Positions 19,479 through 27,904 of a stretch of DNA of 64,000 nucleotides are shown here, piece after piece. Every line of letters begins with the position of its first letter. Position 1 is the first letter of the stretch. The stretch covers positions 3,031,501 through 3,095,500 of the forward strand of contig NZ_CP013949.1 in NCBI RefSeq assembly GCF_000296215.2, in the 5' to 3' direction. Below the pieces are notes generated by a model that was given only the letters and a program-made list of their open reading frames with translations, made no database searches and was not told the origin of the DNA. The translations under genes were made by a program, and so were the position numbers. The stretch comes from Bradyrhizobium sp. CCGE-LA001 (GTDB taxonomy: Bacteria > Pseudomonadota > Alphaproteobacteria > Rhizobiales > Xanthobacteraceae).

Positions 19479-20474
19479 CTATTCCGCGGCTTCGCGCTGC
19501 GGCTGAACGATCATGCCCTCCAGCCGGCTGCGAATGATCGCCTCCGCCTCGCGCACGATGCGGGAGACCAGCTCGGCACAGCTCGGGATGTCCTGGATCA
19601 GGCCCTGCACCTGGCCGGCCGACCAGATCCCCTCGTCGGAATTGCCGGTGGCGTAGACCATCTTGCCGCGGGCACCGGCGACGAGCTCGCGGATGTCCTC
19701 GAACTTGGCGCCCTCCTTCTCCATGGCGACGACCTTGGTCGAGATCGCGTTCCTGGCAACGCGCGAGGTGTTGCGCATGGTGCGGAAGATCAGCTCGGTC
19801 TCGCGCTCGTCATTGGCGACGATCTTCTCCTTGATGAGCTGGTGAATCGGGCTCTCCTTCGTGGCCATGAAGCGCGTGCCCATGTTGATGCCGTCCGCGC
19901 CCAGTGCCAGCGCGGCAACGAGGCCGCGCGCATCGGCGAACCCGCCGGAGGCGATCATCGGGATCTTGATCTTGTTGGCGGCGGCCGGGATCAGGATCAG
20001 GCCGGGCGTGTCGTCCTCGCCGGGATGGCCTGCGCATTCGAAGCCGTCGATCGAGATGGCGTCGACGCCCATCCGTTCGGCCGAGAGCGCGTGGCGCACG
20101 CTGGTGCATTTGTGCACGACCTTGACGCCGTGCTTCCTGAACTCGTCGACATGTTCCTGCGGCTTGTTGCCGGCGGTCTCGACCACCTTGATGCCGCTTT
20201 CGATGATGGCGGCGCGGTATTCGGCATAAGGCGGCGGCTTGATCGCGGGCAGGATGGTGAGGTTGACGCCGAACGGCTTGTCGGTGAGGTCGCGGCAGCG
20301 CGCGATCTCCTTGGAGAGATCCTCCGGCGTCGGCTGGGTGAGGGCCGTGATGAAGCCGAGCGCCCCGGCGTTGGCGACCGCTGCGACCAGCTCGGCGCGT
20401 CCGACCCATTGCATGCCGCCCTGGACGATCGGGTGCTCGACGCCGACGAGCTTGGTGAACCGTGTCTGCAGCAT
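19479..20474 (-). CDS. Nitronate monooxygenase / 2-nitropropane dioxygenase-like FMN enzyme
   Basis: 331 aa, FMN-dependent TIM barrel. It begins with TRFTKLVGVEHPIVQGGMQWVG, as in NPD-family proteins, and has the FMN-phosphate region IPMIASGGFADARGLVAALALGADGINMGTRF (about 175-205). The His-Pro-Gly-Glu stretch (CAGHPGEDD) lies where the catalytic base of nitronate monooxygenases is found. It may oxidise alkyl nitronates; related proteins act as enoyl reductases, so the substrate is not certain. First gene of a probable pair with the downstream quinone oxidoreductase. Confidence 0.85.
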   Translation of the reverse strand: MLQTRFTKLVGVEHPIVQGGMQWVGRAELVAAVANAGALGFITALTQPTPEDLSKEIARCRDLTDKPFGVNLTILPAIKPPPYAEYRAAIIESGIKVVETAGNKPQEHVDEFRKHGVKVVHKCTSVRHALSAERMGVDAISIDGFECAGHPGEDDTPGLILIPAAANKIKIPMIASGGFADARGLVAALALGADGINMGTRFMATKESPIHQLIKEKIVANDERETELIFRTMRNTSRVARNAISTKVVAMEKEGAKFEDIRELVAGARGKMVYATGNSDEGIWSAGQVQGLIQDIPSCAELVSRIVREAEAIIRSRLEGMIVQPQREAAE

Positions 20475-20663
20475 GATCTGTTTCCCCCGCGCTTGTACGG
20501 CGCTGTGTTGTCGGTTGATGGCGGCAGGATGCCGCCCGGGTGGGGAAATGTCTATTGCGGGGGTGTGCTGTGAAGACAGGGCCTCATGCGGGAGGCAACA
20601 TGATTCCGCGGGGCGGATAATCCGCGTGCGCTATCACCTCATAAGGAAGTTCTTTCCTCGCCC

Positions 20664-20770
20664 TCGTCGTCATGCCCCGGCTTGACCGGGGCATCCAGTA
20701 CGCCGCGGCGTCTCGGCTCCAGCCTCGCAGTCTCTGGAATACTGGATTGCCCGCTTTCGCGGGCAATGAC
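20664..20770. repeat. Palindromic intergenic repeat, family C (two strong hairpins)
   Basis: Two hairpins about 50 nt apart: ATGCCCCGG-cttga-CCGGGGCAT at 20672-20694 and ATTGCCCGC-tttc-GCGGGCAAT at 20746-20767. Between them lie CCAGTACGCCGCGGCG and the partly complementary TACTGGATT. The layout matches a repeat common between genes in rhizobial alphaproteobacteria. It fills most of the 316-nt gap between the secreted 216-aa protein and the nitronate monooxygenase gene; I see nothing else there. Confidence 0.75.
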
Positions 20771-20790
20771 ACCGAATGTGGAGCGAAGAG

Positions 20791-21441
20791 CTACTCCGCC
20801 GACAGCCGCACCATCTGGCGGCCGCCGTTCATTTCCTTGAGGCGGTTGACGAAGTTTTCCGGGCGCTGCCACCGGTTGGGGACCTCTAGGCCCATGAACT
20901 CGGCGATGTCGCCGATGAAGCCGGTGCAGTTGATCGTCTCGGCGTTCCACACCGGCGTGTTCGCCTGCAGTTTCTTGATGTAGGCGAACACGCGCTTGGC
21001 GTCGGCCTCGTTCAGATAGACCCGATAGCTCGCGGTCAGATATTCCGGATCGAGATCGCCGTAGCTCGCGCCGGTCTCGGCGGGCACGAAGGTGATGTGG
21101 CCGAGCACGTAAGCCAGCGTGTCGCCCGCTGGCGTGAGACCCGCGACCTCGACCGCCTTCTCGCTGGTCTTGCCGTACCAGACGAAGGCGTGGCCCCAGC
21201 TCGCGGCCGTCCGCGCGCGGAAGTCGACGTAGTAGGGACCTTTCTCCGCACGCGCCAGCGGGCGCCGCGTTGCTTGCGGCGCCGGCCGTGATGCGGTGTC
21301 AGCAGTGGCAAGCGCGTTCGCGTCGGCAACGCGCTTGTTCGCCTCGTGAGCCGAGGCCGAGGGCATCGTGCACGCGATCATGGCCGCGAGCGCGAAGCCC
21401 GCGAGGATGCAGGATCCCGATCGATCAGGCTTGTACGTCAC
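20791..21441 (-). CDS. Secreted protein of unknown function with a possible His/Cys catalytic pair
   Basis: 216 aa. A signal peptide of about 31 residues (LAGFALAAMIACTMPSASAHE) is followed by a low-complexity linker rich in Ala, Arg and Pro. The folded part (about 67-205) has GHAFVWYGK near its start and WNAETINCTGFIGDIAEFMGLEVP near its end. A His followed by a Cys at the start of a helix recalls the NlpC/P60 or permuted papain fold, but this is only a pattern match. I do not recognise the family with confidence. Nothing in its neighbours indicates the role. Confidence 0.75.
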   Translation of the reverse strand: MTYKPDRSGSCILAGFALAAMIACTMPSASAHEANKRVADANALATADTASRPAPQATRRPLARAEKGPYYVDFRARTAASWGHAFVWYGKTSEKAVEVAGLTPAGDTLAYVLGHITFVPAETGASYGDLDPEYLTASYRVYLNEADAKRVFAYIKKLQANTPVWNAETINCTGFIGDIAEFMGLEVPNRWQRPENFVNRLKEMNGGRQMVRLSAE

Positions 21442-21489
21442 GCTGTGCCCCCTCTGGTCTCGGCCGCTTACGCTGCTTCGTGCTGCGCG

Positions 21490-21687
21490 TCAGTAGCGCG
21501 CTGCGACCGGGCCGGGCGCCTTGCCGATGGGAGCCTTTCCAACCGGGCTCTTGCCAATCGGCATCTTGCCGATCGGCGCCTGCTCGGCCGGATAGGCCGG
21601 CACGGGCTGGCGGCGCGGAATATCTGCAGCGTTCGCAGCCGTCACGAGAGCAAGCGTGGCACCCAGAGCAATTACAATCTTCTTCAC
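21490..21687 (-). CDS. Small secreted protein with PIGK repeats
   Basis: 65 aa. The GTG at 21687 has AGGGG 8 nt upstream. A signal peptide (KKIVIALGATLALVTAANA, about 1-21) is followed by a short mature part of about 45 residues. That part contains tandem PIGK-type units (APIGKMPIGKSPVGKAPIGK, about 39-58) and ends in PVAARY. The frame is open further upstream, but that part has no sense and lacks a better start. Function unknown; the regular Lys spacing suggests a cationic, disordered envelope peptide. Confidence 0.65.
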   Translation of the reverse strand: MKKIVIALGATLALVTAANAADIPRRQPVPAYPAEQAPIGKMPIGKSPVGKAPIGKAPGPVAARY

Positions 21688-21973
21688 AGTGATACCCCTA
21701 GAAGGTTTGGTCAAAACACGACCATGCCGTGCCCCCAGACACGCCTCACAGAAGGGCGGCCGAATGCGTCCAAGTTGCGGCACGCGCGGGACATGTTGGC
21801 GGCATATGTCTGACACGCGGAGATGTGATGTATCCCGATGTTTCGGCCGCGCGAGCGCATGCAGCTTTGTAGCCCGCCTGAGCACAGCGATACGGGTTCC
21901 CTACGGAAGCATGGGTCCCGGATGTCACTTCGCTCATCCGGAATACAACACAGCCTGCTCTTACCGGATCGGT

Positions 21974-22093
21974 CTATCGCTTTCCGAGGAAGTTCGAGCG
22001 CAGCTTGTCTGCGAACCAGACCACGAAAATCGCAACGAACGAGAGAGCGAAGTACAGGACCGTCCACAAGAGTGCATTGCCGGCATTCGACAT
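21974..22093 (-). CDS. Small single-pass membrane protein (39 aa)
   Basis: Starts MSNAGNALLW and has one strong hydrophobic helix (about 8-29, LLWTVLYFALSFVAIFVVWFAD) with a basic tail, KLRSNFLGKR. The ATG at 22093 has GGGAGG 6 nt upstream, which strongly supports translation. The basic C-terminus suggests the tail faces the cytoplasm. Function unknown; no partner gene nearby. Confidence 0.6.
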   Translation of the reverse strand: MSNAGNALLWTVLYFALSFVAIFVVWFADKLRSNFLGKR

Positions 22094-22445
22094 GGCGTCC
22101 TCCCTGGCATCAGAAATTGATGTCTTGCGGGAAGGATAGTCTTGGCCGCGACGGCGCGATTTGCGCTGGATCAATTTTGCTGCGCTGCGGAGCAAAGAGC
22201 CGACGAGCCTCCATTCCGGAGGGCACGACTCGGCGCCCCCCCTCGGAAATGATGGAGAGCACCAGGGCGTGCACTCATAAATGACGATGTCGGCTACTGA
22301 TGGCCGAGCGGAAATGGTCTGATCGGTTAGAGCATTACCGCTTGTGACCCCGAAGCGGACGTGGTGATCCCGCGTTCTCTTCGAGGACGCGGTTTGCGCA
22401 ATCATCTGAGTGGCCAAGGACTCGGCTCGCAAGCATTGTTCACAA
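22094..22445. other. Intergenic stretch with no recognisable feature
   Basis: 352 nt between the 39-aa membrane protein gene and the hydrolase-cyclase gene. I see no convincing gene, terminator or repeat. Its composition is less GC-rich than most of the window. Confidence 0.4.
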
Positions 22446-23759
22446 TCATCGCTCGACTGCAAATATGCGCCACTCGCCGGGAACACCCTTCAGCGATCGG
22501 GCGCCGCGGTCGCCGAACCGTAACGCTGATCCAGCCACCAGTTCTTTGACGGTACTCGATACCAGGACCTCACTCGCGCCTGCAAGAGCTGCAACACGTG
22601 CGCCGATGTGGACGGCGATACCGCCGACATCGTCGTCGCTCACTTCGCATTCGCCCGTATGCAGTCCCGCGCGGATTTCTATGCCTAGCGATTGAACCTC
22701 GTCGGCAATTGCGCAAGCGCAGCGTACCCCGCGTGCCGGTCCATCGAAGGTGGCCAGAATGCCGTCGCCAGTAGTCTTGACTTCATGACCGCGGAAACGA
22801 TCGAGGTTGCGCCTGATCGTTGCGTGATGAGCGTCAAACAGATCGTGCCAACGGCGGTCGCCGAGTGCAGCCGCCTTCTCGGTCGAGCCAACGATGTCTG
22901 TAAAGAGAACCGTAGCAAGCACCCGATCAACCATGACCGGCGTGCGCACGCCGGTTAAAAATTCCTCGATTGTGTCCGCGATTAGATCGGCGTTGTCGCC
23001 GAAAAACGGAGGGTGGTCGATGCCAGGAAGCTCGACGTAACGAGCCGCGGGGATGTGCTCCGCCAGATAACGTCCGCCCTCCACGTTGATTGCTCTGTCT
23101 CCGGTGCGGTGAACGACAAGCGTGGGCACCCGGATCGTTGGCAGGATACCACTAATATCGATTTGACTATTCATACGCATGAGTTCGGTCGCCGCAGCCG
23201 GGCTCGCCCCAAGGCGCTCGAATCGGCCCATCCATTGTTGAGCGGTGGGATCGTTAGCAAGCGAGGGAAAAAAGACGGCTATGCTGGCGCCAGAACCCCA
23301 ACACTGATCAATATAACCGAGGAACTCTATCAGATCCTTCTCTGTCGGTAGCCAAGACGAAAATTGAGCAAAGCCGCCGTAGAGTATCAGTGCACGGGCC
23401 CGTGCCGGATAAGTCGCGGCGAACAGGGCCGCCAAGGATGCGCCTTCCGATGCTCCAAGGAGCGCCGCCTGTTCCATCTCTGCAGCGTCCATAACTGCCC
23501 GGAGGTCGTCCATACGCTGGTCAAGGCCTGGCAGCTCCGGCACACAATCGGACATGCCTGTCCCACGCTTGTCAAACATTGCCACCCGAGCAAAGGACCC
23601 CAGCCGCAACAGCCACCGAGCGACTGCCGGATGATCCCAGTAGACCTCAATGTTCGACACGAAATAGGGAGCGAGAACCAGATTAATCGGCCCGTTGCCA
23701 AATACCTGGTAAGCGATATGGACGTCGCCGCTCTTCGCATAGCGAGTGACCGGCTGCAT
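22446..23759 (-). CDS. Alpha/beta-hydrolase fused to a class III adenylate/guanylate cyclase
   Basis: 437 aa. The N-terminal alpha/beta-hydrolase (about 1-270) has the nucleophile Ser104 in LGASEGA, Asp221 in HRTGDRA and His249 in GIDHPPF. The C-terminal class III cyclase domain (about 280-437) has metal-binding Asp288 (LFTDIVGST) and Asp332 (TTGDG), adenine-type specificity residues Lys328 and Asp377, and transition-state Arg388. The usual Asn four residues before that Arg is His384 (AVHIGAR). The same fusion is known from mycobacterial Rv1900c. It probably makes cAMP in the cytoplasm in response to a small molecule bound or cleaved by the hydrolase part. The ATG at 23759 has GGGGAG upstream. 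Confidence 0.88.
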   Translation of the reverse strand: MQPVTRYAKSGDVHIAYQVFGNGPINLVLAPYFVSNIEVYWDHPAVARWLLRLGSFARVAMFDKRGTGMSDCVPELPGLDQRMDDLRAVMDAAEMEQAALLGASEGASLAALFAATYPARARALILYGGFAQFSSWLPTEKDLIEFLGYIDQCWGSGASIAVFFPSLANDPTAQQWMGRFERLGASPAAATELMRMNSQIDISGILPTIRVPTLVVHRTGDRAINVEGGRYLAEHIPAARYVELPGIDHPPFFGDNADLIADTIEEFLTGVRTPVMVDRVLATVLFTDIVGSTEKAAALGDRRWHDLFDAHHATIRRNLDRFRGHEVKTTGDGILATFDGPARGVRCACAIADEVQSLGIEIRAGLHTGECEVSDDDVGGIAVHIGARVAALAGASEVLVSSTVKELVAGSALRFGDRGARSLKGVPGEWRIFAVER

Positions 23760-23966
23760 GGATGATCTCCCCGGCCTCGGTCGTCGCAGTCCGCCTGGAG
23801 TGTAGCAGCAAGACGGGTACCGGCAAAGGTTGAATGTCTCCGGTTGGCCCGTTTAAAACGTGGACGCACGGTCACGATGTCTGTTTGTAGAGGGAGTGCG
23901 GAAATCGGCGCCGCCCGGCTAAACCGACGCGAATGACCCGTTGCGGACTTGGAGGAGGACCGCTGA

Positions 23967-25205
23967 TTGGCTCAATCGAGTGCTGGCGTGCTTAGCGGCG
24001 GAAGCTGTATATTTCCGCGAGGCATTGCTGACGGACCAAGCCAAAACATGAATTTTGAACGTGACATAGCAAAGATAAGTGGAATATCCGCCGTTCCGAC
24101 CATTCTCGATGTGGTTAGTCGGACCACGGGCATGGGCTTTACCGCGGTGGCTCGGGTTACAGAAGACAGGTGGATTACCTGCGCATCGCGAGACGAGCTC
24201 GCGTTCGGTCTGAAGCCCGGTGATGAGCTAAAGATAGAGACGACTATTTGCCACGAAATTCGACAGAACCGCGAGGCTGTAATCATCGACAATGTCAGTG
24301 AGGATGCGGACTATTGCTCGCACCACACTCCCGCCCAGTACGGCTTTCGAAGCTATATCTCAGTACCCATCATTCTTCCGGACGGTACTTTTTTTGGGAC
24401 GCTCTGTGCTATCGACCCGAAGCCACGAAAGCTTCGCACGCCGGAAATCGTGGGGATGTTCAAGTTGTTTGCGGAGCTTATCGCTACCCATCTCGATTCG
24501 GCCGCCAGGGTCGAGGCGAGTGAAGGCAAGTTGGCTTTTGAGAAAAGAAACTCAGAATTGCGGGAGCAATTTATCGCTGTTCTTGGTCATGACCTAAGAA
24601 ACCCTCTCGCGTCCATCCAAGGCGGCCTTCGCCTGCTCAACAAGAAGGTCGATGCAGAAGGACAGGGGTGGATTGTTCATCTCAACAGCAGCGTGGCCCG
24701 AATGGCCGGGCTAATCGACAATGTTATGGATTTCGCACGAGCTAGACTCGGCGCAGGAGTGCAGCTCAACCTCAAGGAGGAAAATCTAGAACCGATTATC
24801 AGGCAGGTCATATCTGAATTTGAGAATGTCCATCCTGGACGGACTATCGTTTCCACCCTAGAAGTCCCCGGGACGGTCAAAGTGGATGCTGGGCGCATCG
24901 CTCAGATGGTGTCAAATCTATTGGGGAATGCAATTTCCTACGGGGCAAACGATCAGCCGATAACCGTTGCGGCAAAGCGCACTGACGCAGGGTTTGAAAT
25001 TAGCATCACGAACTGTGGCAACCCAATTCCAGCTGAAGCGATGCAGCACCTGTTTACCGCGTTTCATCGTGGCGACGTCCTTCCTAATCAAAAAGGTCTA
25101 GGCCTTGGGTTGTATATCTCGCAGGAGATAGCTCGGGCACATGGAGGTGCCATCGTTGCCAAATCATCTCCCCGCGAAACAACCTTTACAGCAACGTTCG
25201 CGTAG
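23967..25205 (+). CDS. GAF-domain sensor histidine kinase (soluble)
   Basis: 412 aa, no membrane segment. A GAF domain (about 35-180, with GFRSYISVPIILPDGTFFGTLCAIDP) is followed by a HisKA domain with QFIAVLGHDLRNPLASIQ and an HATPase domain (SNLLGNAISYG, NCGNPIP, GLGLGLYISQEIARAHGG). A TTG start at 23967 is chosen because GGAGGAGG lies 8 nt upstream; the in-frame ATG at 24048 lacks a clear Shine-Dalgarno. Base composition is visibly less GC-rich than in neighbours, with many A/T third positions, so the gene may have been acquired. No response regulator is adjacent. Confidence 0.85.
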   Translation: MAQSSAGVLSGGSCIFPRGIADGPSQNMNFERDIAKISGISAVPTILDVVSRTTGMGFTAVARVTEDRWITCASRDELAFGLKPGDELKIETTICHEIRQNREAVIIDNVSEDADYCSHHTPAQYGFRSYISVPIILPDGTFFGTLCAIDPKPRKLRTPEIVGMFKLFAELIATHLDSAARVEASEGKLAFEKRNSELREQFIAVLGHDLRNPLASIQGGLRLLNKKVDAEGQGWIVHLNSSVARMAGLIDNVMDFARARLGAGVQLNLKEENLEPIIRQVISEFENVHPGRTIVSTLEVPGTVKVDAGRIAQMVSNLLGNAISYGANDQPITVAAKRTDAGFEISITNCGNPIPAEAMQHLFTAFHRGDVLPNQKGLGLGLYISQEIARAHGGAIVAKSSPRETTFTATFA

Positions 25206-25394
25206 TCAATGCAGTAACCAGCAGGTGTGACGGCGGCGCTAGAACGAGTCGCCTTCAAAGCTGACTGCGTGGGCACGTGGTCCGCTTCTGGCCCTTCTGC
25301 GGCCCTCGACGACGTCCGCTTTTGTGCCGCTGTTGAATGATGAGCGGACATCAGGCGCGACCAAGATCAAGCGTCTCACTTATGAGCACACGCC

Positions 25395-26183
25395 TCACAG
25401 CCGAAACTCGTTGGTGAGCTCGCCGATGCCGTCGATTGCCACCGTCACCGTGTTGACCGGCTCCTTCATCACGCCGACGCCGACCGAGGTGCCGACGGCG
25501 ATGAGGTCGCCGGGAAGCAGGGTCATGTCGTGCGAGATTTTGCTGACCAGCTCCTGCGCGCTGAAGATCATGTCCGAGATCGGATAGTTCTGCCGCTCCG
25601 CGCCATTGAGGATGGTGCGGACCGTGAGCTGGGCCGGATCGAGGCCGGTCGCGATGACGGGGCCGAACGGGCCGTAATCGTCGATGCCCTTCGCGCGCGC
25701 CCATTGCGGGAAGGTGGAGTCGCGGGTCAAGATGTCGTTGGCGGTGATGTCGTTGACGCAGGTATAGCCGAAGATGAAGCTGTCGGCCTCGGCGGGAGAG
25801 ACACGCGCGCAGGTCTTGCCGATGACGATGCCGAGCTCGCCTTCATAAGTGGTCTTGCCGTCGTAATAAGAGGGACGGCGGATCACGGCGCCGGGCGCCG
25901 TGATGCTGGTGGTGGCCTTGAGCAGATAGAGCGGCTCCGGCGGCTCGGGCTGGTTCAGCTTGGCGGCGAGCGCGTGAAAATTGTTCCAGAGCGCGACGAT
26001 CTTGCTGGGCACGCAGGGCGCCAGCAGCTCGATTTCCGACAATGCCAGCGTCTTGCCCGTGGATGCGTTGCGGCCGAGCAATTCGCCCTCGTGCACGCTG
26101 ACGCCTGACGAGGTTAGTGTGCCAAAACCGGTGCTACCGGCGTGGCGGAAGCGCAGCCACTTCTTCATCTCGCCCGCCATCAT
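25395..26183 (-). CDS. Fumarylacetoacetate hydrolase-family protein
   Basis: 262 aa, FAH-fold hydrolase/decarboxylase/isomerase. The metal ligands are visible: the two Glu of YEGELGIVIGK (about 114-124) and the Asp of CVNDITAND (about 143). Such enzymes act on acyl-pyruvates or related 2-oxo acids in the breakdown of aromatics or organic acids. The ATG at 26183 overlaps the stop of the PanE-like gene (ATGA), so the two are co-translated; a later Met at 26168 (MKKWLRF) is possible. The substrate cannot be deduced. Confidence 0.87.
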   Translation of the reverse strand: MMAGEMKKWLRFRHAGSTGFGTLTSSGVSVHEGELLGRNASTGKTLALSEIELLAPCVPSKIVALWNNFHALAAKLNQPEPPEPLYLLKATTSITAPGAVIRRPSYYDGKTTYEGELGIVIGKTCARVSPAEADSFIFGYTCVNDITANDILTRDSTFPQWARAKGIDDYGPFGPVIATGLDPAQLTVRTILNGAERQNYPISDMIFSAQELVSKISHDMTLLPGDLIAVGTSVGVGVMKEPVNTVTVAIDGIGELTNEFRL

Positions 26184-27199
26184 GCCACCGCCAATGCGCG
26201 CGGATCTGCCGGCGCCGACACGCCGTCATAGAGGCCGGCGATGCGGGCGCGCTGGGTCACCATCGCCAGCACCGAGTCGAGCGCGGGCGTGGCGATGCCG
26301 GTCAGCCGGCCCATCTCCTGCACCACGGTGACGAGCGGGTCGATCTCCATCGGGCGGCCGCGCTCGAGATCCTGGAGCATCGAGGTCTTGTGCGCGCCGA
26401 CCTTGCGGGCGCCTTCGATGCGGCGCTCGACGTCGACGCGGAATTTGACGCCGAACGTCTCGGCGATGGCCTGCGTCTCCACCATGATGGCGCGCGACAG
26501 CGCCCGCGTTGCGGGATCGGTGCAGATCACGTCGAGCGTTGCGTGGGTCAGGGCGCTGATCGGGTTGAAGCAGACATTGCCCCAAAGCTTGAGCCAGATC
26601 TCGTCGCGGATGCGGTCGAGCACCGGGGCTTTCAGCCCGGCTGCGACGAAGAGCTCGGCGAGCCGCTGCACGTCCGGTGTGATCTCGCCGGAGGGCTCGC
26701 CGAGCGGGAAATTGTTGCCGTAGACGTGGCGGATCACGCCGGGCGCCTCGATCTCGGTGGCGGGATAGACGATGCAGCCTATGGCGCGCCCGGCCCCGAT
26801 CTCGCGCCACTGCCGGCCGCCTGGATCGATGCTCTCCAGCGTCGAATTCTCGTATTGGCCGCCATGCTTGTAGAAATACCAATAGGGGATGCCGTTGACG
26901 GCGGTGACGATGCGGGTGTTAGGCCCGAGCAGCGGCTGTATCTTCTCGATCACGCCGGTGATCGAATGCGCCTTCAGCGTGACGATGACGTAGTCCTGCA
27001 CGCCGAGCTCGGTGGGATCGTCGGTGCAGCGCGGATGCACGGTGTGCTTCTCCTCGCCCGCGAGCAGCGTCAGGCCGCGCTCGCGCATCGCGGCAAGGTG
27101 CGCGCCGCGTGCGACCAGGCTGACATCGGCGCCCGCGCGGGCGAGCTGAACCCCGAGATATCCGCCGATCGCGCCGGCGCCGTAGATGCAGATCTTCAT
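26180..27199 (-). CDS. Ketopantoate reductase (PanE/ApbA)-family 2-oxo acid reductase
   Basis: 339 aa. It starts with the NADP-binding loop MKICIYGAGAIGGYLGVQLARAG and has the PanE C-terminal domain with KLWGNVCFNPISALT (about 208-222), where the catalytic Lys lies. The family reduces 2-oxo acids, classically ketopantoate, but alphaproteobacteria carry many paralogues. The overlap with an FAH-family gene suggests a joint role in catabolism of a 2-oxo or hydroxy acid rather than in pantothenate synthesis. No panB or panC is nearby. Confidence 0.87.
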   Translation of the reverse strand: MKICIYGAGAIGGYLGVQLARAGADVSLVARGAHLAAMRERGLTLLAGEEKHTVHPRCTDDPTELGVQDYVIVTLKAHSITGVIEKIQPLLGPNTRIVTAVNGIPYWYFYKHGGQYENSTLESIDPGGRQWREIGAGRAIGCIVYPATEIEAPGVIRHVYGNNFPLGEPSGEITPDVQRLAELFVAAGLKAPVLDRIRDEIWLKLWGNVCFNPISALTHATLDVICTDPATRALSRAIMVETQAIAETFGVKFRVDVERRIEGARKVGAHKTSMLQDLERGRPMEIDPLVTVVQEMGRLTGIATPALDSVLAMVTQRARIAGLYDGVSAPADPRALAVA

Positions 27200-27301
27200 G
27201 AAATCCTCGCGAGCAGAGACCGGATTTTGGGACGAAAGATCCGGTCCGGCTCGGAAGGATCCAAGCCGGGGCCGGTAGTCGCAGGGGAAGTGTGTGAAGC
27301 T

Positions 27302-27730
27302 TTAGGCGGCCGCTTGCGGCGAGCCGTTGATCGCTTCGTCCACGGCAGCGGCGATGTCGCGCATGCTGATGACGGAGATCAGGCTGTAATCGTCGATGAC
27401 AGGCAGATGGCGGATGTGATGACGGTTCATCAGATGGCGCACATGCTCGATCGTGTCCGAGGAGGTGCAGGACACCAGCTGCTGCACCGAGACCAGCTGC
27501 GAGACCCTCACATTGACCGCATTGGCGCCGTGCTCGGCGACCGCGCGCACCACGTCGCGCTCGGTGAACATGCCGACCGCGGTATTGCCCTCCGAGCGGA
27601 CCACGTCCTTGACCACCAACGCGCTGATGTTGTTGGCGCGCATCAGCTTGGCGGCGATACCCACCGTTTCGTTCATTCGCACCGTAACAACGCGCGGCGT
27701 CTTCTTGCGCAGAATGTCTCCGACCAGCAT
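27302..27730 (-). CDS. CBS-domain-pair protein
   Basis: 142 aa made almost wholly of two CBS motifs (about 8-60 and 75-128), the second with MNRHHIRHLPVIDD. CBS pairs bind adenosyl ligands such as AMP, ATP or SAM and regulate partners; here there is no attached enzyme domain. The ATG at 27730 has GGGAGG upstream; a longer frame exists but runs over a strong palindromic operator. That site (27764-27780), 33 nt before the start, matches those in front of the oxalate carrier genes, so the protein is probably co-regulated with oxalate use. Confidence 0.87.
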   Translation of the reverse strand: MLVGDILRKKTPRVVTVRMNETVGIAAKLMRANNISALVVKDVVRSEGNTAVGMFTERDVVRAVAEHGANAVNVRVSQLVSVQQLVSCTSSDTIEHVRHLMNRHHIRHLPVIDDYSLISVISMRDIAAAVDEAINGSPQAAA

Positions 27731-27763
27731 TGCAACCTCCCTGGGTGAATGACAGGGCAAGTG

Positions 27764-27780
27764 TGGTATACATAATGCCA
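27764..27780. promoter_or_regulatory. Putative GntR operator, site 1 (CBS gene)
   Basis: TGGTATACATAATGCCA, matching the 17-bp consensus TGGYATRCNNNATGCCA shared by eight sites in this window. It lies 33 nt upstream of the CBS-protein start and so could overlap its promoter. Confidence 0.65.
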
Positions 27781-27850
27781 ATCGTCAAGCGCTGGGTTTG
27801 GCTGATCCGAAAAAATCTTGCGACAGCGATGCTGACGTTTGCCATGCGCC

Positions 27851-27879
27851 AAAAGAAGGGGCGCATCGCTGCGCCCCTT
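27851..27879 (-). terminator. Rho-independent terminator of the first oxlT-like gene
   Basis: A 10-bp stem (AAGGGGCGCA at 27856-27865 with TGCGCCCCTT at 27870-27879) and a 4-nt loop. On the minus strand it is followed by CTTTT, 26 nt past the stop of the upstream transporter gene. Confidence 0.75.
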
Positions 27880-27904
27880 GTCGGCCTGCAAGGCGTGTGA
27901 CGAG

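Noticed and set aside
20664..20770. Strong hairpins at 20664-20770 as a CRISPR or tRNA-like structure
   Set aside because: Only two hairpins of different sequence, no repeat-spacer periodicity and no cloverleaf; they match a known kind of intergenic repeat.
21838..22284. 148-aa plus-strand frame opposite the 39-aa membrane protein
   Set aside because: Arg/Ser-rich with no recognisable pattern; the opposite strand has a better gene with a strong Shine-Dalgarno.
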